A stretch of 64,000 nt of DNA from Schistosoma mansoni (lineage: Eukaryota; Platyhelminthes; Trematoda; Strigeidida; Schistosomatidae), in assembly GCF_000237925.1 (NCBI RefSeq), contig NC_031500.1, forward strand, positions 16,083,753 to 16,147,752, given 5' to 3'. Positions 20,356 to 32,100 of the stretch are shown piece after piece. Within the stretch, counting starts at the first letter, position 1; every line of letters starts with the position of its first letter. The notes beneath the pieces were generated by a model. The model was not told the origin of the DNA and made no database searches. It saw only the letters and a program-made list of their open reading frames with translations. The position numbers were made by a program, and so were the translations under genes.

Positions 20356-21220
20356 TAATACATGAAAAATGTGTATATAATATTTTTAATAATAAGATGT
20401 AAACAAAATCAAACTTAAATTTAACAAATACGAACCACCCTCATTTGACATCGAGGATACCTTTGAACAGAAGCGAAAAATAATGTTTGCTAATATGGTT
20501 GATGTAGGTTTCAACGAATGAAAATAACGTTCCAAGAACGTTATTGTTCAGTGGAATAAACAAATTGTCTTACGATAATCAACAGTGAATAAAATATTAA
20601 ACTGATCGATCAGTGAGCTGTTTTTCTTCTATTTATAGTATTGATCCAATTCTATAGAACAAGGTGCAATATTCCTATCATTATAATAAAACGGATACTG
20701 GAAACATGAAACTTTTTTAACAATTTTCCAGAATATTATTAATTATCCTTATTACGTAATTATGCGATAACTGATTGTGTTTAAAACATGACTTTTTCAC
20801 TTGGTGTATCGCGCTGTCTTACAAACTGTACATATAAGCTAATAGATATTTGAGATAGTTGTTGACTGAGTTCGTCGGCTGAGCTGGGTAACTGAAATAT
20901 ACATATAGAAGATGGTTGATGGTTGAAACGTGTATTTGGTCAAGTCTAGAACGCTAAACTATACACGGGACGGTAAATGTAAGATATAAAAGATTGTAAT
21001 CTGAATTCCGATAGCTGACTTTGAGTCTCAAGTCATAACAACTATTAGCTTTACTGATTAGACGTCTAATCCACTATACTACGAAAGCCGAACCAAAGTC
21101 TTGTACTAGTTGACACGATTCAGCAAAGTGTATAAACGATCTTAAAGAAACTAATGTTGATATGAATCTCACAGGAAGCATCATTTACTTTGTGATGGCA
21201 GATACAGCTAATCGACTAAG
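20356..21220. other. Unassigned intergenic sequence
   Basis: Contains a perfect 10-bp inverted repeat with a 3-nt loop at 20523-20545. A tRNA A-box-like stretch on the minus strand near 21060-21095 has no B-box. Confidence 0.4.
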
Positions 21221-21224
21221 TCAC

Positions 21225-21510
21225 ATTTAAGCAGAGTTGGATGGCAGATAGAATTGGAATCTAGGACGCGCGTTTCGTCCTAGTTCAGACTCGTCAGATG
21301 GGTATACCTGCATCCCAGAGTTGATATTCACCCCGGAACTTGAACTCGATACTACTCAGTTAAAACGCCATCACTTTATCCGCTTAGCTAATAAGTCCAA
21401 ATATCCACTATATGGATGTACCTGCATCCCAGAGTTGATGTTCACTCTGGGACTCGAACCTAGTACCGTTCTCTCCAAGCGCCATCGTGTTATCCACTTA
21501 GGTTAACTAT
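21225..21510 (-). mobile_element. Hammerhead repeat (family H), partly duplicated
   Basis: Minus-strand hammerhead at about 21250-21305 with CTGACGA, GAAA, GCGCGTC kept but stem I no longer pairing. The part around cctgcatcccagagttgat occurs twice (21307 and 21421), a partial tandem duplication that includes the tRNA-like region. Confidence 0.72.
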
Positions 21511-21570
21511 TTCTAAGTTATTCGGGCAAATATTTAAGAAGAAAATATTGAGAAATGTATGAGATCATAT

Positions 21571-21838
21571 TGTAGTGAACGTGAACGCGGCTGGGGACGA
21601 CCAATATGATTTAATACAAAATTACAGAGTATTTTGATAAAATATAAGAATCATCCATTAAATACTTCATTTACAAATTCCCATCTTTCAAATTCTGTAT
21701 GATTCTTCCAATACAAAATTCCTTTCTAATTCCGTTTCTTTTTTCTTCAAGTCGACCTTCATAGCCTTCTACTGTCAGATTTTCCACTTCCGGTCGGTGT
21801 TATATATTACTTATGTCGATAGATATAAGTAGTACACA
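21571..21838 (+). mobile_element. Solo LTR, Gypsy-type, fossil
   Basis: Starts tgtagtgaacg, has the ggggacgaccaat block and ends agatataagtagtacaca. About 270 bp; same family as the LTR at 44495. Confidence 0.72.
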
Positions 21839-22014
21839 TTATAGTATTACACAAATTGATTAACAAGGAAAAAATAAGGAAAGCTTATTCAAGAATCATC
21901 AAAATTGATTATTAATTCGGAACATGAAGTAAAATGTTAAAGAGTGAATTATCAAAAACTTAGATCATAAATGTAATACAAAACGGTGCGACTATAATTT
22001 ATGGACAATTTTTG

Positions 22015-22060
22015 AGCGACGCTCAAGTGATAGGTCCTGGGTTCGAATCTCGCGAGGCAG
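22015..22060 (+). mobile_element. Family S SINE tRNA-like fragment
   Basis: About 45 bp around gataggtcctgggttcgaat, the B-box region of the SINE, standing alone. Confidence 0.5.
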
Positions 22061-22184
22061 TATGACTTCTATGATACGTACATATAAACTGGTAGTCCGA
22101 ATAGTAGGAAATATAAAGTCCAAAACTGTCCGCTTATGACTGTGTTAATAAAAAAGTTTATATAATATCAAGAAACTAGTTTAA

Positions 22185-22620
22185 CAGTTAGGACGTCGGG
22201 ACAGTTCTATTGTACGGAGCAGAAATGTGGAAAACTACTACAACAATTATCAAAAAAGTATAGGTACTTTAAAAAAGCTGTCTACGTTGAATACTCAGTG
22301 TCCGTTGGCCGAAAAGCATCAACAACAACCTATTATAACATAGAACAAATAAAAGTCAATTATGAAAAGATGCCGTCAATGGCTAGAACATACATTGAGA
22401 AAATCATCAAAATGCATAACCAGGCAAGCTTGAAATTGGAATCTTGATGGCAAAAGAAAAAAAGGAAGACCGAAAAACACATTGATTTGGGAATTGGAGG
22501 CATACATCGTGAAGATGAGTAGCTCTTGAAAACAAATTAAGAGGAAAGCTAAGGACAGAGTTGGTTCGAGAATCCTAGACTGCGGCATATCCTTCACGAA
22601 GGGTGACAATAAGTAAACAT
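22185..22620 (+). mobile_element. LINE family B 3' end
   Basis: Follows the family order ([27 protein letters not shown]) to the C-terminal end with a short gtaa tail. Several frame breaks. Confidence 0.75.
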
Positions 22621-22974
22621 TTCTCAATAATTAAGATAGAGAATAAAAACTGTTTCTTTTCTCTGTAAGAATTAAGTCCAATCCAACAACATGAGAGAAA
22701 AAACTCACGAAACTTTCTTGTTACGTTTGGGCATCAAGAAGATTAAGCCTGATCTTTGACACTGAAGCATTCGCTGTTACAACAAAGTATAATATTGTAA
22801 TACAAATGATTGAAATATAAAGTCTTTAGTTGATCATAAATAGTATAAGATAAACCAACACACAAGAAGATAAGATAACCAATAATAAAAGAGTGAAGAT
22901 CATTGCGACCATATTCTACCCTAATCAATCATGAGATTCAGATTACAAAAAGCCTTTATCGATTTCTCTATATT

Positions 22975-23225
22975 AATTCTTACTAAGTTTTTATATAGCT
23001 GAAATCATGAGCCAATTGAAGATAGATCACCAGGGAAAATCTGGAAGCACTGGACGGCCGTTTCGTCCTATTGTGAGACTCTTCAACAGTGAGCATCCAC
23101 GATCCCGCCTCGCATGATTCGAACCAAGGACCTACCAGTTTCGCGTGCCAGCGCCTAACCTGTAGACCACTGAGCCGGCTGGCATCCAACGGTGCTAATG
23201 TCTAACTTCAACCAATCCAACAAAA
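22975..23225 (-). mobile_element. Family S SINE
   Basis: Minus-strand copy, 3' end through tRNA-like region. Hammerhead core reads TTGAAGA in place of CTGANGA; GAAA and stem II mostly kept. Confidence 0.75.
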
Positions 23226-23229
23226 CCCC

Positions 23230-24810
23230 ATTCCTACTATATTGTTTAACACTCTAATCCTTGTTAAATATATATGCAAGGCTCAAATCATAGATTTTGA
23301 AGGTGGAGGTTTGTGGTTGAATTTCAATTATTTTTTACATATTTCGAAGTACTGAACAACTTTTGACCTTTCGAAATATTCAAGGAGACATTCTTATTTA
23401 CGTTATCATTATACTACGATACGAAAACTGTAAAAGTATGCTCCTTAGATGAAAATTCAAGTGTAGAATTGTTTTCAAACGCTCCTGGAGTATAACTTGG
23501 ATAAATACCCTAGAAACTGTTAGGATAATTTTTAAGTGAATATTGTCAGAATGGCTGCTTAATAGATTAATTCTTTAACAAAAGTAACTAGAGAACATTA
23601 TAACACTGATGTTGATTAGCTGAAGATAGAAGAAAGTTTATGGCCTAGGTTTCGTGCCAGTTTATACAACCCAACAAGCCATACCCGTGATCTTGAAGGA
23701 ACTAAAAAGAGACTGTAATTAGTGGGGGATAAATACAAAAGTGGCCTAGAAAAGCTCGACTACTTAATAGAGTTAAGCTTCTACTCACGCAATGACACTA
23801 GCTATTTTTTCGCAAAGCTATTTATCCAAATGACTAGATGGATTTAGCCTCAAAGTCCAAAGGTTTTCATGCTAAATCCAATTTATTCTTCCACATATTA
23901 TAGTCCAGACCACAGCTTTATTAGTGAGTTAGTTATCCAGAGCTCAACAAACCCCTTGTGGGACTGAGATATTTGCTTTATAAGGGAAGATGGATAGTGA
24001 TATGTTTGAAGCGATTACGAGTTCACCTAGTCTGCGAACGGAACAGACTTGTGACCAAAGACCAATAAGCTAGCTATTCTGATTCACCACAGCCTCGCTA
24101 ACTAGGGAGAAAAGTCGAAGTCCAAACGGTGAATAAATATATTCCGCAAGCAGCCAGAAGCACAAGTGATTACAACAGGCACAAATTAAACGTATATATA
24201 CAACATAAAACTATCTTTGGGAGGTGTTACAAAATAGAACACCAAAATATACAACGGACCAATAGCGTTTAAGATTTTCTCAAGTAGGAAATATGACATG
24301 AAGGTGAAAAAAGCGTTTTTGGCGCTTTTATGAATTAAAGATCAAATAATCGGTAATTGTTCATTATCTATGATAAAAATGGTAACTACTTAAAATAGAC
24401 TTTCAGTTTATAGTACGCCTACACACATATACACCAAACACAGTTCTTTTTCGTACGACATTACACTGTATCCATCTATTTTCAGATGTGATGAGTGTGT
24501 GTGTGTGTTCAATTACATATAACGACTTTTTCAAAATATTACTATATTTGTATGGTATCTATGATACTATATGACGGAAGTGTACCCTTTAAATGAATAA
24601 TTGAGTCTACTTACTAAATATGGCATGTTATTCAACATGTCACACTTATATTACTACTTAATTAGGAAGTTAATACGACGTTCACAACTAATCAATAACA
24701 TGTTGATGTATGTTTCTTCTTTTTTATTTTTGAAGTGAATAGAACATAGTACTACTTGATAGGATCATATTCCATTTTGATGATAGATATATTAAAATGA
24801 TCTTACCAAA
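23230..24810. other. Unassigned intergenic sequence
   Basis: No exon recognised. 23930-24240 has the look of an old repeat (mixed composition, gcaagcagccagaagcac block) with faint likeness to 32230-32420, but I cannot name it. (GT)n run at about 24495-24508. Confidence 0.35.
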
Positions 24811-24814
24811 TATG

Positions 24815-25200
24815 ATGGGCGGTATTTTTACAATTGAAGAACGTATGGAACTCAAAACAGCTGTCAATCAATATCAAACTCAGAGTTTTCAATACGAACA
24901 TCAAGGCAACCCTACTATATAGAACTGAAATTAGGAAAAGACTTTGGAAGTGGAGAGGACATACACTACGGAAATCATCAGACTACATCACGAAGCAAGC
25001 CCTAACTTGAAATCCTGAAAAGAAACGGAAAAGAGGAAAGCTGAAGAACACACTACATCGAGAATCGGAAGCAAACGTGAAAAGGAAGAATAGCAACTTG
25101 AAGTAACTGGAAAGGACTTTCCAGGACAGGGTTGGATGGAGAACATTGGTATGCAGCCTATGCTCCCCCATGAGAAGTAAGAGGCGTAAGTAAGTAAGAA
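24815..25200 (+). mobile_element. LINE family B 3' end
   Basis: Runs from the [13 protein letters not shown] block to gcgtaagtaagtaag at 25184-25198. 5' truncated with frame breaks. Confidence 0.75.
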
Positions 25201-25459
25201 GTGATATGGTACAAAAGACAATAATCCGTAAGCCTGTTCTTTGTTGCAACATTGTACATAAAATTTTCTAAATATCGTGAAAATATTTTGTATTCACAGA
25301 ATGTTTTCGCCTACTGATGTATTTTATCTTTATACTACAGAACAGACACTCAAACCATTCTACTCATACCATTCTGACCTAATAAAATCGAGGCATGATT
25401 CTGATACACGGAAGCTGATTTCCACGAGCATGGCGTGATAGATCCGCACGCGCAGTTTC

Positions 25460-28020
25460 TCGCGATACTGAGGGTATTGACGCGCGATTTTAACAGATAC
25501 GTTACACTTGATATGTTTACTAATGGTGTTTATGGATCTTATGACACCTTTAAAAAGAATATCCCTAATGGGGAAGATCTAACTGATAGATAGAGGTTAA
25601 ACCAGCTTTTTCACGATGCAGAATTACAACACGGCTCAGCAACAGAAATGTTACTAAACATGCACCCAAATAATGGTGATTGAACTTTCAACAAAGCAAG
25701 TTGTTCTCCTCTCATTCCTAAACAACTTCGTAGACAGACTGACTGCCCCTGCTGATCGGACTCTGAAGATCACCTGATTCCTAAGCGCCGAGGTTTATTT
25801 TATGAATGAGAAACCTCGAACAAGACAAAATGACGTTGTAGATCTCTCCAATACTCTCACTCATTATCTTACTGTTCATCGCAATCGCAGACGCTTCTAA
25901 ACACCTCTAAGTGACTCCTCATGAAACTATCTGTATCTAGACTACAAAAAGCAAATAACCTTGCTTGGTGTCGATACCATTAAAGTGGACGAGAATTCAG
26001 GTGGGGACGACTAATATATTGTTTAGTATAAAATTACATAGATCTTTGGTAATAACTGAAAACCATATATTAAATTCTTTTGCAAACCTTCCATCCATTG
26101 TCCTTTACATCCTTCATGACTCCTCCAATTCTCAAATCCCTTATGTTACCCTTTCCGTTTTCTTCAGTTCAATCTTGCCGACCTTTTGCCTTCAGGCATT
26201 GCACTTCTGATCGGTGTTACATACTACTTGTGTTGATAGACATAAGTAGCATACGCCGCACCATGTTTAGTATAATAAATCTCCTAGGGATTTCACGAAA
26301 CCCTGAAGTTTCCCCAACACGAAACTATCTGTTGTGGAAGACTTTTCGGGAACTTACCCGTCGGTACACGTTGACGACAACCGTAGGCAGTGGAGATAGC
26401 CATCTGTTATACTTCACTGATGTGTTGATGATAGTTCGCTATATCTTCGATACTGACACAAACGTAAGGGTTTTACAGAGAGTACTAATGACCGCCCACA
26501 ATATTCGATCTTTAATATACAGGCTGCAAGTGGAAAACCGATCGCCACATATGACAAGATGTATGTTCACCTTAACGTGGGTTTACGCGAGTCCATTCAT
26601 CGTATTTTGGTTGTAGGGAACATTTCTATGCCAATCATTGGTATAAACCTGTTATAACACCATAATCTACCAACTGACTAGTGCAAACGCGGGTTAGTAT
26701 GTGGCATTACTAAATTATTTGTTTGTGTAACTTCCTTCTCTGTTTGTAGGCTACGCCTGGTCAAGGCTAGGCATATAATCGATCCATTCCTCCAACAGAT
26801 ACTCGACAAGTACCTCGAGCTTTACAAAATACTACCAAAACTACCGTGTGTGACTAGTAATGCTATCCACAACATCACGACTTAAGGACCACCTGTATTT
26901 CGGAAAGCTCGATGACTATTTCCTGGAAAGCTAGGATTAGTCGAAACAGACTTCAGAAACAACCGTGACACTGAGTATTAAACAGATGAGAACAGGTAAT
27001 GAAACTCTACTACGTGGCACATCTACATGTAGAGATCGACCAATAGCGCCAAAATGTTACCGACGCAACGTCTTCAATACGTTGCACAATCTTTCTCATC
27101 CAGGTGTTCGTGCATCTATCAAGCTTATAACCGAACGGTTTTGCTGGCCTGGTGCGGATAAAAGCATGGGGCAGTGGTAACACTCCTGTGCAAGCTGTCA
27201 AAAATCTAAGGTGGTTGAGCATAACAAATGTCCCTTACGCTTTCTCAAAACTCCAGACGCACGTTTCGACCATACCGATCATGGTTTAGTAGGACCATTA
27301 TCAGATTCAAATGGATACACTTATCTGTTAACTTGTGTGGGTCATTTTACTCGATGGCCAAAAGCAGTACCCACCAAGGACACTGCTAATGGAGAAGTGG
27401 TCCTTATCTTCGTCGAACGATGGGTAGCAAATTTTGTCATGAATACATTTTCGACCGGTATAATTACGTTTCATCAAGAGTCTGTATCTTGTCAGAATGG
27501 ACACCATCCAAGTACCCTTATTTTTATTTACACTTACATTCTTTCATATAGTGCTTCTTCTGTGAAGCTCATGCCTCATTTTGAAAGTTGGTCATGCTAT
27601 TATACAGAAGTAATCGGCCATTATAGTCTTTTGAATAATCGAGCTCAAAAGAGTGAATGAAACTCTATCAATGACAAACATGCCAATGTAGTCCAATTAT
27701 TAGATTTAACAATACGTCGAATAACTGTGAAGATACCACCAGTATTGTAGTTTGACAACTCTTTACCAGTAACACCTTCTATAATCGAATCGTGCCCACC
27801 CAGTTAAAATCAGAAGTCAGAAGTGAAGAGGTTGGAAGATATATTTGATTCGTTATCAATATATCGAGAAACGATTGATCTAATCTGGCTAATGATCGTA
27901 GGAGATGTTTCCCACGCTGTGCTGCAACGTGATCTGGTGCGGATGCATGACCGAACACATTCAGCTAAACAAGTCCACTACAACTAATGTGGTTAGCATC
28001 CAATGTCGAACACTTACAAA
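25460..28020 (+). mobile_element. Gypsy-type LTR retrotransposon fossil, internal remains
   Basis: Remains of gag (about 25500-25960), protease end (about 26500-26640), the start of reverse transcriptase (about 26850-26940) and integrase with its H2C2 zinc-binding region and catalytic core (about 27000-27430) are in the order expected for Metaviridae/Gypsy; Boudicca is the schistosome reference. The element is broken in many places, most of RT and RNase H is absent, and no 3' LTR is seen. Clearly old. Confidence 0.72.
25981..26263 (+). mobile_element. Gypsy-type LTR lying within the internal fossil
   Basis: About 280 bp of the same LTR family as 44495 (gtggacgag..., ...tagcatacgccgcacca) sits between the gag-like and protease-like remains, so it is best read as a later solo-LTR insertion and not as the element's own end. 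Confidence 0.6.
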
Positions 28021-29078
28021 GCTATTGATTTTGGGGAATTATTTACCGCTACAACTGCTATCATCAGATGACATTTAAGATACAGATATACATATTACCT
28101 GAAAAATATTTTTAGGTTGAATCTCTCTGACGAAGCTATCACAAATGCTACGAACGACAACAGTGAATTCCCACTGCAACTAATTCAGAATGCTGTAAAG
28201 GTTAATTCCCCTCAGCTTGATTCCAATATATGTTGTCCAGTTAACTGTGTATTTTAGCAGACTAACTCTCGTAGTACCACTATGAATTAACCAGAGAACA
28301 TTCAATAGCTCTAAAACCAGTTGTTGGGCGGGTGTGCTCATAGCAATTAATGAAATTTGAAACCACGAAAAAAAACAGAGTACAGGGAAGTGAGAGAGTG
28401 GGAAGAAGTTCGAAGCATGTTTATGCTAATAGAGACGCGAGTAAATTTACTGGTTGTTCAGATTTGTAGTCAATGAGGGGATAGATAATGATTGAGGTAC
28501 ATATATTCTGTCAGTCAGACTATCACACACTATTGCATAGTAAATTAAATGTCTTAATCGTAACGTGTAGGTAGTAAGATAATATCATGAGCATACTATA
28601 ATGCTAATTATTAAACTGCAAGTCTCAGGTATTTGATTAACAGTCTCTTTTTGTCCAGCTTTTATAGCATAAATTGGTCGGCTGCTTCTAGCTAGTACAC
28701 CTAGGTAATTCATGAAGGAGCGTTTCTGATATTTCACCATATAACATAGCTTACAAAATACATCGCATTCGGAAGCCATGAAATTCACTTCCAGGTCTAA
28801 ATGCAATTCTATCTCTGGTTTATTCCTTCCACACCTTCATGCTTGTGCGTGATGACAAATTTTGTGAAAATGTATAATTCTATATGTCTGACTAATTCAC
28901 TTTTCTCAATGAAGCTTCCACAATCTAAGTTTCTTGAATGATTGATATGAACGATCCGTATTTCCATACACTCGAGAACCAACAACGATAACGCAGCTGA
29001 GAATATAAGGAAGTTTACAGACTCTCATTTATTTGTAACAACTATTTTTTTATCTGATGACTGAGTTTTTGTACGCTA
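28021..29078. other. Upstream region of PDCD6, no gene seen
   Basis: No known repeat recognised. The promoter of PDCD6 is expected here if the mRNA is not made from further upstream; no TATA or initiator can be assigned safely. Confidence 0.35.
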
Positions 29079-29123
29079 TCGTTGTTTCAGCTACTTGACC
29101 CTGACAAGTAATCACTTTTGAAT
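29079..29123 (+). promoter_or_regulatory. Candidate 3' splice acceptor ahead of the PDCD6 start (trans-splice or 5'UTR intron)
   Basis: A pyrimidine-rich run ending gttgtttcag (AG at 29089-29090) lies 33 nt before the ATG. It could accept the spliced leader used by schistosomes or end a 5'UTR intron. The sequence cannot tell which, or whether it is used. Confidence 0.4.
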
Positions 29124-32100
29124 ATGCAACAACCGGGCGTAAATAGTGTAGCTGCTAACGTATTCAACCAGTAAGAATAACTTAGATTTTACAACAATAA
29201 ATCCCTATGATAGAATTGACAGGAACAGAAGTGGATCCATATGTGCAAGCGAATTACAACAGGCACTATCCAACGGTTAGTTTCCAAAGTGTTAAATGCC
29301 TTCATATTTATTTCCGTTTGTCATCAGTAATAAAGATAGTAGATCGGTGAACCTGTGTTAATCCTCACAGCTCGTTTTCTAGTTGTCATGCAGTTTCTCC
29401 TTGGAATTATTCACTGATAGGACTGATACCACTTGTCCGAATAGGGTGTTCCAATCATTGACTACTCGGCGAGAAAAACGGAACCCCACTCTGAGTTAAT
29501 GAGATTATTGTTTTTGAACATTCTTGCTATGGCTCCGGAGATGATCAGTTCTGGAGGGAGCAAAAAGATGAGTCATATTAACACCCAAGTCGTCACTAAA
29601 GATATGGAATGCCAATATCAGGTCACTTCACGTTCCACGATACGATAAGGAAAAAGGTTTAGGAGTTTTAGGCGCTCGTTGTAAAGGAGTTTGGAAAGAC
29701 CCTTCAATAACTTTGTTCCCACACGTTGGAAATGCTCAAATGTGTTGGTATCTTACATAAGACATGGACTGGCTGCTTGGACACAGTCCGTTTTTGTATT
29801 GCTTACATTCACGTAGTACCAGCATTCAATGTAAAACGCATTTGTTCAAAATTAAGTTTATCTAGCTATGTGAAGCGTATTCACCTCACAGAAACCGATG
29901 AGTAGTCTGAAAAATTATTGTCGACAAACTAAATCTCTTTATCGTCAGTATCTTGCACTTGAGAGAAATGTAACATGTTTGCTTCTCAACAAAAATGACT
30001 CTTCGTTTTTTTAGTTAGTATTGACTTGAAGTTGTTTTTAAAAGTAAAACAAGAAGGCACGCTGAAGAACCAGTTGCTTTGACATTAGTTTGTCACTGAG
30101 ATGCTCAATAAGCTTACACACACCTACGTCATGATAATAGTTTGAACTTGTGAGTTCCGTTTGTACTTATCAGAAGCGATGAGAAAAGCTAGCGTATCTG
30201 CACTTAGATTAAATGAAACTAGTATGAAACATCATTCAAGTTCACATAATCAATCATCGGTGTTCGCATTAATTTATTTCGTTACTCTCGTCCACTGCAC
30301 ATAACCGTAAACTTCGTGCCCTGGTAATAGCTCAACTGTACTAATTGGTTTTTAGTTTCATATGAATGCATATCAGAGTAAAGTTATGAAAGGTTCTGGT
30401 TGAAGGCATTATTCACTTATATTTTGCTCTTTCTGAGCTACAACCCAAAACACATGCGTCTTTTTTCTCTTTTCAAATTTATTTCGCTGGATTATGCTCC
30501 TCCAATAACATCTTCAAACCCTAATCTTCCCGATTATTGATTATACTCTTACTACTTCTACCACTATGGGACTTGAATCGACAACTGCATCTCTGTGCTA
30601 ATGTGGTATGGCAACTCGAACTGATGTACGTACGTACAAAGTTCTACGTTATGACTGACTAACATGCATCATATATTGCAGTTCCGACTAAAAGGAAATA
30701 TATTTTATCCGTAGCCAGATGACTTGATTGTCTCAAAGTGGGAAATAAGTCGAGACCAATTAAACTTCGGTAAATAACTTTTAGCCTGTATTCTAGAAGT
30801 TGTTTAAGACTAAAATGTCATTTAGTACTTCTAAGATTAGGTTTAAAGGTTGTCTTTATGCAGAAGGTTTGCTTTTCTAGGGACTTGACTAACCGTTTTT
30901 TGATTCTGAGAACAGACCATGAAATTCATACTGTTCGAACTAATTCCTCTTCATTTATCATGAAAGACTTTTATGGGATATTTTAAAGAATCATACATAA
31001 TTTCATCTGACGACACAAACCCAATAAAATGTCCTCAATGTCAATAGAAAGTTAACTGTTTAATTCACATACACACTAAAGTGGAACAATCTGATTATAT
31101 TAAATCCATGAATAACTCATTTTTTAAGGTCTACATTCCTATTGACTGTTGCTGATTTGTAAGGCTCATTGTTCAGTAAAAATCTGTTTCTGCGCTGATC
31201 AATTTCTTACGTAAATGTAAGCATTTAGCAACTGTATTATATGATTGTCGGTTTATAGTTTAATTTTGTAGCATCTTTGTGTTTCTTTTATTTTTTCCGA
31301 AATATTAACCATAACAACCCCCACACAAAACAGGATTGGGTACATCATTCAATGTTAAAACGATTGAACTGATGATATGTATGTTTGACAAAGATATGAA
31401 TGGCACTATAAATATCTGTGAATTCTCTCAACTATTTGAGTACGTACAACAGTGGCAACAATGTTTTCGATCATATGACAGAGATAGGTCTGGTACAATT
31501 GACTATCGAGAGTTTCATACTGCTTTAACAAGCTTTGGTTATCGATTGTCTCCAGATTTTTCACAATTTTTAGTTAGAAAATTCGACAAACAACGTCGCG
31601 GATCAGTAGGATTTGATAATTTCATCTTGGCATGCGTCTGTTTAAAGGTAAATTTCAAAACTCTATCTTCGATGTTTTTCTATACTTTTGTGCGTCAAAA
31701 TGTTTTAATGATAGGTATTTAAAAATAAATAAGGATGAAAGGCCTAGAAAAGTACTTGTGCAACTTATTTGTCATGAGTTGGGAATGTTAGTTGTTCGCG
31801 CATTCTTGAATATCGTAATCCCTTCTGCTATCGGTAATCTTTTCATTACTTTGCTTTTCATCTCGTCCAACTCACACTGATGATATAAAGTGTGGCAACT
31901 TGACTTGTTCCACGTTATTCTTATGCCTTATGTTCTTTATGATTGACCAAATTTGAAAGCTAGATATGTAATTGTTTTTGAAATGTGACATCACTTCTGC
32001 GTTTAGTTTTTAATTTGTGCTTGCTTGTCATGATGACTGAGGTTACATATAAGCTGAGGAATTTGTCGCTCGAGATCTTACCATGCCATAAAGTTCGTGG

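Noticed and set aside
21055-21120. tRNA gene on the minus strand
   Set aside because: An A-box-like gtagtatagtgga is present, but there is no B-box and no cloverleaf can be drawn.
31648-31880. Open frames running past the PDCD6 exon 3 donor
   Set aside because: They lie after a gtaaat donor and lack similarity; the family's protein continues with exon 4 at 37406.
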